From assembly GCA_043770095.1 (NCBI GenBank), contig JAYVIR010000015.1, positions 1 to 50,995 of the forward strand: DNA of 50,995 bases. Reading direction: 5' to 3'. The notes below the pieces were generated by a model. That model made no database searches. It saw only the letters and a list, made by a program, of their open reading frames with translations, and was not told the DNA's origin. A program made the position numbers and the translations under genes. The stretch's first letter is position 1; the number at the start of each line of letters is the position of its first letter. This document shows, in pieces, positions 9,001 through 16,094 of this stretch. Source of the DNA: JBGSUZ01 sp043770095 (lineage in GTDB: Bacteria; Bacillota; Clostridia; Peptostreptococcales; Acidaminobacteraceae).

Positions 9001-9130
9001 AGAAAATAAAACTTGGTTGTCCTTGTCTTGTTTCAATGCTTTGGTGAAGCAAATCAATTTGATCCCAGTGTGCTCTAATGTTCTCTTCCGATGAAGAAAT
9101 TTGACCTTTGTACAATTCTTTGTAGTCCAT
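6029..9130 (-). CDS. ileS: Isoleucyl-tRNA synthetase, type 2, with GIHH signature
   Basis: This 1033-residue class I synthetase charges tRNA(Ile) in the cytoplasm. The N-terminal active-site segment DGPPTANGRPGIHHV lies at about residues 45-59, and KMSKS is at 589-593. CP1 editing-domain sequence lies between them, and a C-terminal anticodon-binding region follows. Length and sequence style fit the eukaryote-like IleRS2 group rather than the classical bacterial IleRS1. The HxGH signature is replaced by GIHH at residues 55-58, a swap reported in some IleRS2 enzymes and linked to very high mupirocin resistance. AAGGAG lies eight bases before the ATG at 9130; a GTG at 9139 overlaps that signal and is rejected. 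A T-box leader precedes the gene. Confidence 0.96.
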   Translation of the reverse strand: MDYKELYKGQISSSEENIRAHWDQIDLLHQSIETRQGQPSFIFYDGPPTANGRPGIHHVIARALKDAVCRYKTMQGFQVKRKAGWDTHGLPVEIEVEKRLNLDSKQGIEAYGIEAFNQQCRESVFEYESVWRDQTERMAYLIDLDNPYITLDNNYIESVWWILNKFFEEGYIYEGHKILPYCTRCGTGLASHEVAQGYQEIKTATVFVKFKRKDFDEYFLVWTTTPWTLAANVALTVNPKETYIKVRENDEVMYIEKNLASKVLGKEYEILEEMTGKDLEFMEYEQLMPFVTAEKKAFIVTCADYVTTDDGTGIVHTAPAFGEDDYQTGMRYNLPVLQPVDESGKYTSTPWEGTFVMDADPDIIIWLKENGKLYKKQTMEHNYPHCWRCKTPLLYYAKPSWYIEMTKLKDQMVANNNTVNWFPPYVGEKRFGNWLENVNDWAISRSRYWGTPLNIWRCDCGHLASVGSKQELADRAIEKLDPATVELHRPYVDDIHLKCDKCSGTMTRVVEVIDCWFDSGAMPFAQHHYPFENKENFEELFPADYICEGIDQTRGWFYSLLAISTFVMGKAPYKNVLVNDLILDKEGKKMSKSKGNTVDSFEMFDKYGADVVRWYLYHCSPAWMPTKFDEEGIKEVDSKFFRTFKNVYNFFTLYANTDQIKATDFYVNPAERPELDRWILSKLNVLIKEVTDELEVYDTMKAVRKLQDFVNEDLSNWYIRRSRRRFWGSTLTEDKKAVYNTTYEVIVAVCQLAAPFAPYMSEEIYRNLTGEESVHLSTFPKCNPELVDSRVEQRMDLIRDLVTLGRAARETVKIKVRQPIQQVIIDGKYESLISDLVGLIQEELNVKEVVFTKTLGDYMNFSLKPNFKVLGSVLGNKMGLFGKKLAELDPAVAAPQVDGGETLVLDLDGEAFEVTSENVLVNITAKEGFTVSLENNVFVILDTTLSEDLILEGYAREMISRIQQMRKAADFQVLDEINVYYQCDETFEKGVAAHKDYIMGETLTVLLAKADDKAFESFELNGCDVKLFVEKRA

Positions 9131-9139
9131 AGTGTCCAC

Positions 9140-9475
9140 TCCTTTTTTTAATCCTAATGTTCGTTGAAATCAAAAAATCCCTGAGCTATTAATAGCTCAG
9201 GGACGAAAATAACCTTATTTCCGCGGTACCACCCGAATTGCATGAAGTCCTAATTTAGAGTGTTTCGATAAATACTGGTGCTTATCAACACAACTCTACT
9301 AAAAATTCATACCTCTTATTAAACGCTTAACGGCGCAACCCGATTGAAGTTACTCTTTGTTCACCTCAACAGCTCCAAGACGATCTTCACTTTTGTCACT
9401 TCTATTGGCTCACACCTTCACGCCAACTCTCTGCAACCGTTTCAAAAGTTACTGTTCTTTTCATAGCTTTTACTT
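9140..9475 (-). promoter_or_regulatory. T-box riboswitch leader of ileS
   Basis: The 388-base gap between ylmH and ileS is largely a T-box leader. The T-box motif GGGTGGTACCGCGG is at 9221-9234 on the minus strand. It is followed by a terminator hairpin at 9179-9202 (CCCTGAGCTATT paired with AATAGCTCAGGG) and a T run. Upstream, AACGG near 9440 can pair with CCGTT near 9330 to close Stem I. Just before the CCGTT strand, an ATC triplet at 9342-9344 is the likely isoleucine specifier. Uncharged tRNA(Ile) would stabilise the antiterminator and switch ileS on. The exact 5' end is approximate, and I see no divIVA gene here. Confidence 0.93.
9179..9202 (-). terminator. Conditional terminator of the ileS T-box
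   Basis: A perfect 12-bp stem with almost no loop bases is followed on the minus strand by A and six T residues. It is the terminator arm competing with the antiterminator that uses the T-box sequence at 9221-9234. Confidence 0.9.
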
Positions 9476-9518
9476 CATAATCAATTACTAAAAATTATAA
9501 CGGAAAATCATATCAGCG

Positions 9519-10307
9519 TCAACACATTTTAGTAATTCTTATTTTGATGCGGTCTTTTTTAGAAGTCCCTTCGACAGCAGTTAAGAACATTCGCCCTTTT
9601 CCTCTGCAAGCAATCAAATCCCCTTCTTTGAGCATATGATTGGCATGCGCAATTGGCAAATGATTGAGTTTCACTTTGTCTCCTTGAATGAGAGCAAGGG
9701 CAGCACTTCTTGAAAGATTATAGCCAGCCGCAAGTAGGGCGTCTAGCCTCAAACTCGGAACTGTTTTAAAAAGTTCTTCTGTTTCAGCCACTGGTAATTT
9801 AAGCTGATCTAGAGGTTTTAGTTCACAGTCCACGCTGTATCTGCCTATTTTTTCTAACTGTCCGCTAATATAGGCAAGCATGTCTACATCGCCGATAATT
9901 TGTATTTCATTTTCCGAAATCCAAAGATCGCCTATTCGGTTTCGTTGAAACCCGAGAGACATAAGCGCTCCAAGAACGTCTCTATGCGTCAGATCATGTG
10001 TTTTGGCACGTACCGTCGCCACTATTAAGCCAATTGGAAAATCAGATTCTTCAATCGTCAAATAGCTTGGAGCAATGCCAATCATCTTATATTCTGTAGA
10101 ATCATGACCGCCAAATGTCAGGAGCTGAAGATCCTCTTTCAACTGCCAAAACAATTTCTCGCATGTTTCTTGTGCCACAGGACTTAAAAAAGCGGTAAAC
10201 ACCTTTTCATGGTATTTACCGCTCTGCATAACCTTGTCTAAAAATTTAGCGGCTATTACTTTAAGCTCTGGATCTGCCAAGGTATTTAGCAGCTCGCGCT
10301 TCATCAT
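9519..10307 (-). CDS. ylmH: YlmH, S4-domain RNA-binding protein
   Basis: A 262-residue protein with a C-terminal S4 domain (about residues 185-245, including LRLDALLAAGYNLSRS and VKLNHLPIAHAN) behind the conserved YlmH N-terminal region. Family members sit next to division genes in Gram-positive bacteria and have been linked to ribosome quality control, where S4 proteins act on stalled large subunits; the role here is inferred from homology. The ATGATG start overlaps the yggT stop by four bases, and no separate Shine-Dalgarno sequence is visible, which implies coupling. It is the last gene of the ylm cluster. In Bacillus divIVA follows, but here the ileS T-box comes next. Confidence 0.9.
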   Translation of the reverse strand: MMKRELLNTLADPELKVIAAKFLDKVMQSGKYHEKVFTAFLSPVAQETCEKLFWQLKEDLQLLTFGGHDSTEYKMIGIAPSYLTIEESDFPIGLIVATVRAKTHDLTHRDVLGALMSLGFQRNRIGDLWISENEIQIIGDVDMLAYISGQLEKIGRYSVDCELKPLDQLKLPVAETEELFKTVPSLRLDALLAAGYNLSRSAALALIQGDKVKLNHLPIAHANHMLKEGDLIACRGKGRMFLTAVEGTSKKDRIKIRITKMC

Positions 10308-10564
10308 AAGTACATAACGACTGCATTTTTCAACATTTCAATCACCAAAAATAAGAGTATTGGCGAAAAATCGATTCCACCCGTTATGCCTATTTTATTT
10401 TGAAGCTCTCTAAAAGGACTAAGTAAAGGATCCGTCACTTCAAAGAGAAATCTGATGATTGGGTTGTTTAAATCTTTAACAAACCAAGAGAGTACCGCAC
10501 GTACTAGAATCATATAAACAATGATGTTTAAAAACTGAATGATAGAAGATTGAATCAAGCTCAT
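10304..10564 (-). CDS. yggT: YggT-family membrane protein
   Basis: An 86-residue protein with two hydrophobic segments (about residues 5-27 and 62-84). Between them lies the conserved stretch LSWFVKDLNNPIIRFLFEVTDPLL typical of the YggT family, here named only by its ends: it begins LSWF and finishes TDPLL. The family is associated with division and envelope clusters; a clear biochemical function is not established. AAGGA precedes the start at ten-base spacing. It starts seven bases after sepF and overlaps ylmH by four bases, so it is an internal operon gene. Confidence 0.92.
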   Translation of the reverse strand: MSLIQSSIIQFLNIIVYMILVRAVLSWFVKDLNNPIIRFLFEVTDPLLSPFRELQNKIGITGGIDFSPILLFLVIEMLKNAVVMYL

Positions 10565-10570
10565 AGTTAA

Positions 10571-11116
10571 TTATTCCTTTCTTGAAGTCCATGCAAAAAT
10601 GCCTTTACTTTCTAAAGCAGTTCTCACGTCTCCGCCAATTTCAACATTGTAAGGTGCTAAGATAAAAATGCCTCTTGAAATCTTTTGAATATGACCATCT
10701 AGTGCGTACAAAGCGCCACTACAAAAATCAAATATTTTTTTACCTAAATCGTTGTCTAAATCTTCAATATTAAGAATCACTGGTTTTTTACTCTTTAAGC
10801 TGTCTACAATAATTTTTGAATCTTCGAAGTCCTTTGGTTGATAAAGAACAACTTCCATATCATAGTTAAGTCTTGGCATAACGCCTGAAGGCGCTGACAT
10901 AGGCGTTACAGTTGAAGCATTTGAGGTTGTTGGCTTAGAGATGTTGACAACTTTACTCTGAGAGCCGCCATATAAAGCTTGAGAGGTGCTTTGATTACCT
11001 GCATAATTGCGATCATCGTAATCATTTGACTCGTCATAATCGTAATCTTCTTCATACTTTTGATCGGTTTCAAAACCCATCATATTCTTTACTTTGTCCA
11101 TAAATTTATCAGCCAT
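10571..11116 (-). CDS. sepF: Cell-division protein SepF
   Basis: A 181-residue cytoplasmic protein. The first residues (MADKFMDKVKNMMGF) can form the amphipathic membrane-binding helix. An acidic, Tyr/Asp-rich linker (about 20-40) and a low-complexity Ser/Thr segment follow, and the C-terminal globular SepF domain covers about 85-180. SepF polymerises and tethers FtsZ to the membrane. This is of interest because ftsA, the other common tether, is not next to ftsZ here. GGGGG precedes the ATG at six-base spacing. It lies between yggS and yggT, the usual ylm order. Confidence 0.94.
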   Translation of the reverse strand: MADKFMDKVKNMMGFETDQKYEEDYDYDESNDYDDRNYAGNQSTSQALYGGSQSKVVNISKPTTSNASTVTPMSAPSGVMPRLNYDMEVVLYQPKDFEDSKIIVDSLKSKKPVILNIEDLDNDLGKKIFDFCSGALYALDGHIQKISRGIFILAPYNVEIGGDVRTALESKGIFAWTSRKE

Positions 11117-11128
11117 AACAAACCCCCG

Positions 11129-11830
11129 CTATTTTATATAATTTCTAGCGCCAAATATCCCTGTACCGATTCTCACCATATTGGCACCTTCTTCGATGGC
11201 AATTTCATAATCATTGGTCATTCCCATGGATAAATAAGTCATATCCACTCTATTATACATTGTTTTCTTCAAGGTTTCAAAAATATCCTTCATTTCTGCA
11301 AAATATTTTCTAAGTTCCTGTTCGTCATCTATATTGGGGGCGATGGTCATTAATCCTTTGATCCTTACATTTGTAAGCAAAGAAACCTGCTCAACGAGTT
11401 CAAATACCTCATCTCTTTGAATTCCAAATTTCGTGCTTTCATCTGCAACATTAATTTGGATGAGAATATCCATTACAGTCTCTAACTTCTCACACCTTCT
11501 TGAAATTTCTTCTGCTAGGCGCAAACTGTCCACTGAATGAATTAATGAAACCTTATCTGCAATATACTTAACTTTATTGGTTTGCAAATGACCAATCAAG
11601 TGCCATTTTGGTTCATTTAGAATATGGTCATACTTATCCATGACTTCTTGAACTTTATTTTCTCCAATGTCAGTAATCCCAAAAGTGATCGCCGCATTGA
11701 TGACATCGATTGGCAGCGTTTTCGTCACCGTTACAAGTGTAATTTCTTCTGGCTGACGCCCACTTTTAATGGCTGCTACTGCAATACGATCTTTAATATC
11801 GTTCAAATTGTCTTTTATATAAGCATACAT
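11129..11830 (-). CDS. yggS: YggS/YlmE-family PLP homeostasis protein
   Basis: A 233-residue PLP-binding barrel protein without known catalysis, involved in pyridoxal phosphate homeostasis. Lys37 in VTVTKTLP is the expected cofactor lysine, and the ITDIGENKVQE and WHLIGHLQTNKVK motifs are intact. AGGAGG stands nine bases before the ATG at 11830. A TTG at 11836 is only three bases from that signal and is rejected. The gene follows the HlyD-like protein by 13 bases and precedes sepF by 12, so the three appear to be one transcript. Confidence 0.94.
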   Translation of the reverse strand: MYAYIKDNLNDIKDRIAVAAIKSGRQPEEITLVTVTKTLPIDVINAAITFGITDIGENKVQEVMDKYDHILNEPKWHLIGHLQTNKVKYIADKVSLIHSVDSLRLAEEISRRCEKLETVMDILIQINVADESTKFGIQRDEVFELVEQVSLLTNVRIKGLMTIAPNIDDEQELRKYFAEMKDIFETLKKTMYNRVDMTYLSMGMTNDYEIAIEEGANMVRIGTGIFGARNYIK

Positions 11831-11843
11831 TTTCAAAAGCCTC

Positions 11844-13073
11844 CTATTTAATTGAATCTCCAGGCCGAATACCCACTGGATTGATGACCACTTGACTGTT
11901 TAAATCCACAGTCTTGATACGCTTCGGGTCTCCATTTTGGATAACGGTAATATAACCTTGCTTAATAATAGCATATTTATCATCATTTCCTAAAATTTTT
12001 ATCGGTCTAAAAACCACTTTTTCATCCAATCCTACAACGTATACCCCTTGTATGCCGTTGAAAGTAATGATTGACGCGTTTTGAATTTTTAAACCTTGAT
12101 AATTGTCTCGAATGACCCGCACGTCTAAGAAACGATTTTGGTGGAAATTCTCATAAAGATCAATCATCTTAATCACCAAAACACCTTTTTGATTATTTTC
12201 AAATACATCCGTGACTTTTCCTGCATATACTTTGTCATTGATGCTTACGCCAATTTCTTTATTTTTCTCATAAGAATCCATATCATCTCGTTCAATCATG
12301 CAAAGTAAAAACCAAGTACTATTATCAACGATTTTAACCATCGGGTTTCCTGATTTAACCGTACTTTGTCCCCATGTTCCAGGAATAATTTTACTTGAAA
12401 AAATCAAATCATAATCCAAGTTGTACAGATTGTCTAATGTAAGCGTATCTTCGAACCCATCCGTTTGGAAGGTTGCAATTCCAGACTCCGGACTGCTAAA
12501 ATCAATTTTTTTGCCAATTTGAACTTCGTTTGCATTTAAATAAGTCTTTTTAAAAGAAGAAATACTGTCTTTTAACAAATCTTGCGACTCAGTTAACTTC
12601 TTTTTTCTTTCCATTTTAAGCTGCAAATCTCGCTGAAGTTCTTTAAGACGCTTAAAATTGGATTGTGCTGATGCGGCGTAAACTTCTTTACGCAAAACCT
12701 CTATTTCTTCATTTACTTTCGTTAAATCAATTTTCAACATTTCAGTTGCTTTTATACCAGTTACCTGACTAGGTTTAACAATTTCTTTCTTTTGGCTTTC
12801 TTCCACTAAAACAGTAGCAAGCCTTTGAGTCTTTTGTACCTTGTCGCCTTCTTTAATAAACCATTCCACCTGTCCTGAAAGGTTAGCGGTAACAATGGTC
12901 TCTTGGCGGAGTACAATTGCCTTACAAGCTTTTTCGATGTCTAGCGTATCATATAGAACCTTGTAAACTTTTTCTTCAACTAAAAACCGTTGCACCCCAA
13001 TAAACACTAGATAAATAATGCCTATTAAGATCATGACGGTAAATGTTAAACGTTTATAACTCTTAATTCGCAT
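11844..13073 (-). CDS. HlyD-like membrane-anchored protein of the division cluster
   Basis: A 409-residue protein with one N-terminal membrane segment (about residues 9-28) and an extracytoplasmic body. A biotinyl-lipoyl-like beta region (ANLSGQVEWFIKEGDKV) is followed by a predicted coiled coil at about 110-165 rich in Lys, Glu and Leu, and then beta-rich sequence. This layout resembles HlyD-type periplasmic adaptors. No ABC or RND transporter partner is nearby, and a Gram-positive cell would have no outer-membrane channel, so a structural or envelope role is as likely as export. AGGTGG lies four bases before the ATG. It appears to head the unit with yggS, sepF, yggT and ylmH. The function is unknown. 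Confidence 0.72.
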   Translation of the reverse strand: MRIKSYKRLTFTVMILIGIIYLVFIGVQRFLVEEKVYKVLYDTLDIEKACKAIVLRQETIVTANLSGQVEWFIKEGDKVQKTQRLATVLVEESQKKEIVKPSQVTGIKATEMLKIDLTKVNEEIEVLRKEVYAASAQSNFKRLKELQRDLQLKMERKKKLTESQDLLKDSISSFKKTYLNANEVQIGKKIDFSSPESGIATFQTDGFEDTLTLDNLYNLDYDLIFSSKIIPGTWGQSTVKSGNPMVKIVDNSTWFLLCMIERDDMDSYEKNKEIGVSINDKVYAGKVTDVFENNQKGVLVIKMIDLYENFHQNRFLDVRVIRDNYQGLKIQNASIITFNGIQGVYVVGLDEKVVFRPIKILGNDDKYAIIKQGYITVIQNGDPKRIKTVDLNSQVVINPVGIRPGDSIK

Positions 13074-13117
13074 CTAGCCACCTACTGATTCCAATGTTTT
13101 TTATAGAAAAAAAAATA

Positions 13118-13182
13118 AACGTACTATCCGTTCACAGAACGAACGTACTTCCCGTTCACAGGACGAACGTACTTCCCGTTCA
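13118..13182. repeat. 24-bp tandem repeat, 2.7 copies
   Basis: Three head-to-tail units start at 13118, 13142 and 13166. The first two are 24 bp and the last keeps 17 bp. The unit is AACGTACTTCCCGTTCACAG followed by GACG, with two differences in copy 1. Each copy contains CGTAC and a GAACG/CGTTC pair that can form a 5-bp hairpin. The array sits between a terminator and the start of the HlyD-like gene. Confidence 0.9.
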
Positions 13183-13188
13183 AAAAAA

Positions 13189-13209
13189 AGACTACCAAAA
13201 GGTAGTCTT
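13189..13209 (-). terminator. Terminator after the small membrane-protein gene
   Basis: AAGACTACC and GGTAGTCTT form a perfect 9-bp stem with an AAAA loop. On the minus strand the T run extends past the stem, and the 24-bp repeats begin immediately afterwards. Confidence 0.9.
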
Positions 13210-13221
13210 AATTAAATAAAA

Positions 13222-13608
13222 TTAAAAAATTCTTCCGTATTTAGCAACAACTTTTAATTTCTTAATGTGAGTAACTCGAAGTTCTACAATTTCGTCTCCT
13301 TTTGTAACCATACATAAAGCTCCTATTTTACGCTTAGCACCTAACACTGTCCCTTTAATCATTTTATTATCCTTAAGATAAACTTTGATTTCGTCTCCAA
13401 TATTTAGCCTTGTATTTCCCAATTTAAAAACTTTGTAGTCCAAGCTATCCAATAGATTTTGAGTTACTTTTTCTGATTTGATTGGCACTTGCAATTGATT
13501 AAATTCTAATTTTTCTTTAAGATAAGCCAGAAAATAACCAATAAAGCATAATAGCAACGCCACCAACAATAACTTCTCGATATATTCGAAATCCATGTCA
13601 ATCACCAT
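13222..13608 (-). CDS. Small membrane-anchored protein of unknown function
   Basis: A 128-residue protein with one N-terminal hydrophobic segment (about residues 12-30) and a soluble part of about 90 residues. The soluble part is rich in beta-type sequence (LNIGDEIKVYLKDNKMIKG) and ends basic. This could be a small SH3- or Sm-like beta barrel, but I do not recognise a family. It has its own strong promoter at 13625-13653, which gives an untranslated leader of only about 10 bases. AAGGAA is very close to the ATG at 13608 and better spaced for a GTG at 13605, so the first residue is uncertain. A terminator follows, so it appears monocistronic between gpsA and the ylm cluster. Confidence 0.7.
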   Translation of the reverse strand: MVIDMDFEYIEKLLLVALLLCFIGYFLAYLKEKLEFNQLQVPIKSEKVTQNLLDSLDYKVFKLGNTRLNIGDEIKVYLKDNKMIKGTVLGAKRKIGALCMVTKGDEIVELRVTHIKKLKVVAKYGRIF

Positions 13609-13624
13609 ACTTCCTTATACACCT

Positions 13625-13653
13625 ATTATATGGCAAAACTCATCATCTGTAAA
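13625..13653 (-). promoter_or_regulatory. Sigma-A type promoter of the small membrane protein
   Basis: On the minus strand TTTACA, a 17-base spacer and TATAAT match the vegetative consensus almost fully. The -10 box is 16 bases before the ATG, so the leader is very short. Confidence 0.82.
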
Positions 13654-13664
13654 CTTGATTGTTA

Positions 13665-14699
13665 TTACAATTTTACTTTTTTCCATAGCAATGCTTCGTT
13701 TGATGTTTCTTCCATCTCGTGTTTTCGACGTCTGAGCATCAAATTTTTAACAGAACTACTCGTGTCACTATTTTCATATAATACCCGATAGAGTTCTCGA
13801 GTAATCGGCATCTCAACATTAAATTTTTCTGCTAAATGATAGGCAGATTGAATGGTATAGTAGCCTTCAACCACCATGCCAATCTCTTTTAACGCTTCCT
13901 CTACTGATTTTCCTTGTCCGATCAAAATGCCAAAACGACGGTTACGGCTATGCATGCTGGTACAGGTTACAATTAAATCACCAATACCAGAAAGACCGTT
14001 GAATGTCTCGGGATTCGCACCCATAATTTTGCCGAGTTTTGAAATTTCAAAAATACCACGGGTCATCAGCGCCGCTTTGGAGTTGTCTCCAAATCCTAAA
14101 CCATCGCTTATACCAGCGCCAAGGGCAATAATGTTCTTCAGTGCGCCTCCAAGTTCAACTCCGATGACATCGGGATTGGTATAAATTCGCAAAAAATCAT
14201 TTCCGAATAAATCTTGAACAAGCTCTGCAGCTTCTTGGTCTATAGAAGAAGACACAAGTGTAGTAGGAATGCCATTTGAAACTTCTTCCGCATGTGAAGG
14301 GCCAGACAATGCCACAAATAATGCATCTGGAATAATCTCCGTCACCACTTCCGATATTCTCTTAAGCGAACCTACTTCAACCCCTTTGGTTACATTAATG
14401 ATCAAAGGACGAATGCCTACATAGGATTTTAACTGCTTAATAACTTCTCTAACCGATTGAGAAGCAACAGCGAGTACAAATACATGTACGCCATCTATTG
14501 CCTCTTCAAAATTGGAAGTCATTAAAATCGAGGATTTTAATGCTATGTTAGGAAGGTATTTTTTATTCTCACCTGTTTTCGCCATCGACTGCATCTGCTC
14601 TGAATTTCTTCCCCAAAGTCTGACCTCATGGTCATTCTCCGATAAAACTTTAGCAAGAGCTGTTCCCCAGCTACCTGCGCCAAGTACTGCAATTTTCAT
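13665..14699 (-). CDS. gpsA: Glycerol-3-phosphate dehydrogenase [NAD(P)+]
   Basis: A 344-residue cytoplasmic enzyme that reduces dihydroxyacetone phosphate to sn-glycerol-3-phosphate for phospholipid synthesis. The Rossmann motif GAGSWG is at residues 7-12. The family motifs INVTKG, ALSGPSHAEEV, the ELGGALKNIIALGAGISDGL region and SRNRRFG are present. The open frame extends 27 codons upstream, but AAGGA before the ATG at 14699 and the immediate Rossmann start fix the shorter form. It lies 19 bases after der, the common Firmicute der-gpsA order, and ends the operon that starts with the DUF512 gene. Confidence 0.96.
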   Translation of the reverse strand: MKIAVLGAGSWGTALAKVLSENDHEVRLWGRNSEQMQSMAKTGENKKYLPNIALKSSILMTSNFEEAIDGVHVFVLAVASQSVREVIKQLKSYVGIRPLIINVTKGVEVGSLKRISEVVTEIIPDALFVALSGPSHAEEVSNGIPTTLVSSSIDQEAAELVQDLFGNDFLRIYTNPDVIGVELGGALKNIIALGAGISDGLGFGDNSKAALMTRGIFEISKLGKIMGANPETFNGLSGIGDLIVTCTSMHSRNRRFGILIGQGKSVEEALKEIGMVVEGYYTIQSAYHLAEKFNVEMPITRELYRVLYENSDTSSSVKNLMLRRRKHEMEETSNEALLWKKVKL

Positions 14700-14718
14700 A
14701 GCTTCACATCCTTTAAAA

Positions 14719-16041
14719 CTATAATTTGTTCTCTTTTTTCTCTCTGATAATAAAGTGAAGCGGCGTCCCTGTAAAGTCAAAGTTCTTTCTCAAAGTATTT
14801 TCGATGTACCTGATATAAGAGAAGTGAGCAAGTTCCTCATCGTTTACAAATATAACAAACGTCGGCGGCTTGATAGAGGTTTGAGTCATGTAGTAAATCT
14901 TGAGCCTCTTGCCCTTATCTGTTGGTGGCTGATTGAGCATAATGGCTTCATTAAGAACGTCATTAAGCGTACCAGTTGGGATCCGTTTAGCAGCTTCAGT
15001 TGCAACCAATTTAGCTTGTTCAATTACCTTGAATATTCTTTGCTTGGTAACTGCAGAAACAAACATCACTGGCGCATATCTAAGGTATGCCAATTCTTCA
15101 CGCATGACTTTTTCATACTCTGAATACGTATGATTGTCTTTTGCAAGAAGATCCCATTTGTTTACTACAAGAACAATTGCTTTTCCAGCTTCATGCGCAT
15201 AACCAGCGACACGTTTGTCTTGCTCTGTTACGCCACTTTCTGCATCAATAACCATCAGACAAACGTCTGAACGTTCAATAGCAGACAAAGTTCTCATCAT
15301 ACTGTATCTTTCAATATTGTCTTCAATTTTACTTTTACGTCTTAAACCAGCTGTATCGATGAAAACATAGTCATCCCCTTGGTAGGTAAAAGGTGTATCT
15401 ATCGCATCTCTGGTTGTACCAGGGATTTCACTTACGATAACGCGGTCCTCACCTAAAATACAGTTGAGAATAGACGATTTTCCTGCATTTGGTTTACCAA
15501 TAATGGCAACTTTAATCACATCTTCATCATAATCTGCGCCAATATTATCGCCAAAATGTTTCACGACTTCGTCAAGCAAGTCACCAAGGTTAAGTTGGTT
15601 AACTGATGAAATCATCATCGGTTCACCAAGACCAAGGTTATAGTAGTCGTAGAAATGTTCTGGTATTCTAAATTGGTCAATTTTATTGATGGCTAAAATA
15701 ATCGGCTTTTTTGAACGCATCAACATGCTGGCAATTTCTTCATCACCTGTTGTGTACGTCGTCTTGCCATCTAACATGAAAATGATAACGTCTGCCGTAT
15801 CAATCGCGATTTGAGCTTGTGCTCTCATATGCGTCATGATGATGTCTTTTGAAGGCTCGATACCACCTGTGTCTATCAATGTGAATTTGTGACTGAGCCA
15901 CTCACAATCTGCATAAATTCTATCTCTTGTAACGCCTGGGGTATCTTCAACAATCGATATTCTAACCCCTGCAATTTTATTAAAGAATGTAGATTTACCT
16001 ACATTCGGTCTACCAACTACTGCTACAACCGGTTTTCTCAT
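14719..16041 (-). CDS. der: Ribosome-biogenesis GTPase Der (EngA)
   Basis: A 440-residue protein with two tandem GTPase domains and a C-terminal KH-like domain. The first P-loop GRPNVGKS is at residues 10-17 and the second, GKPNAGKSS, near 185. The matching DTPG/DTGG, DTAG, NKID and NKWD elements are intact. Der acts in 50S ribosomal subunit maturation. GGAGG lies eight bases before the ATG at 16041; a GTG nine bases upstream overlaps that signal and is rejected. It sits between the DUF512 radical-SAM gene and gpsA in one operon. Confidence 0.97.
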   Translation of the reverse strand: MRKPVVAVVGRPNVGKSTFFNKIAGVRISIVEDTPGVTRDRIYADCEWLSHKFTLIDTGGIEPSKDIIMTHMRAQAQIAIDTADVIIFMLDGKTTYTTGDEEIASMLMRSKKPIILAINKIDQFRIPEHFYDYYNLGLGEPMMISSVNQLNLGDLLDEVVKHFGDNIGADYDEDVIKVAIIGKPNAGKSSILNCILGEDRVIVSEIPGTTRDAIDTPFTYQGDDYVFIDTAGLRRKSKIEDNIERYSMMRTLSAIERSDVCLMVIDAESGVTEQDKRVAGYAHEAGKAIVLVVNKWDLLAKDNHTYSEYEKVMREELAYLRYAPVMFVSAVTKQRIFKVIEQAKLVATEAAKRIPTGTLNDVLNEAIMLNQPPTDKGKRLKIYYMTQTSIKPPTFVIFVNDEELAHFSYIRYIENTLRKNFDFTGTPLHFIIREKKENKL

Positions 16042-16094
16042 AATTTGCACCTCCGCAATACGTTTTCATATACAACTCTTTGGATCCAATCATT

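Noticed and set aside
9140..9475. A divIVA gene in the ylmH-ileS gap
   Set aside because: No open frame of suitable length exists there, and the sequence is accounted for by the T-box leader.
13118..13182. CRISPR-like array
   Set aside because: The units abut with no unique spacers, and there are no cas genes in the window.
14755..15123. Plus-strand open frame of 122 codons
   Set aside because: It is antisense to the 3' part of der, without a translation signal.
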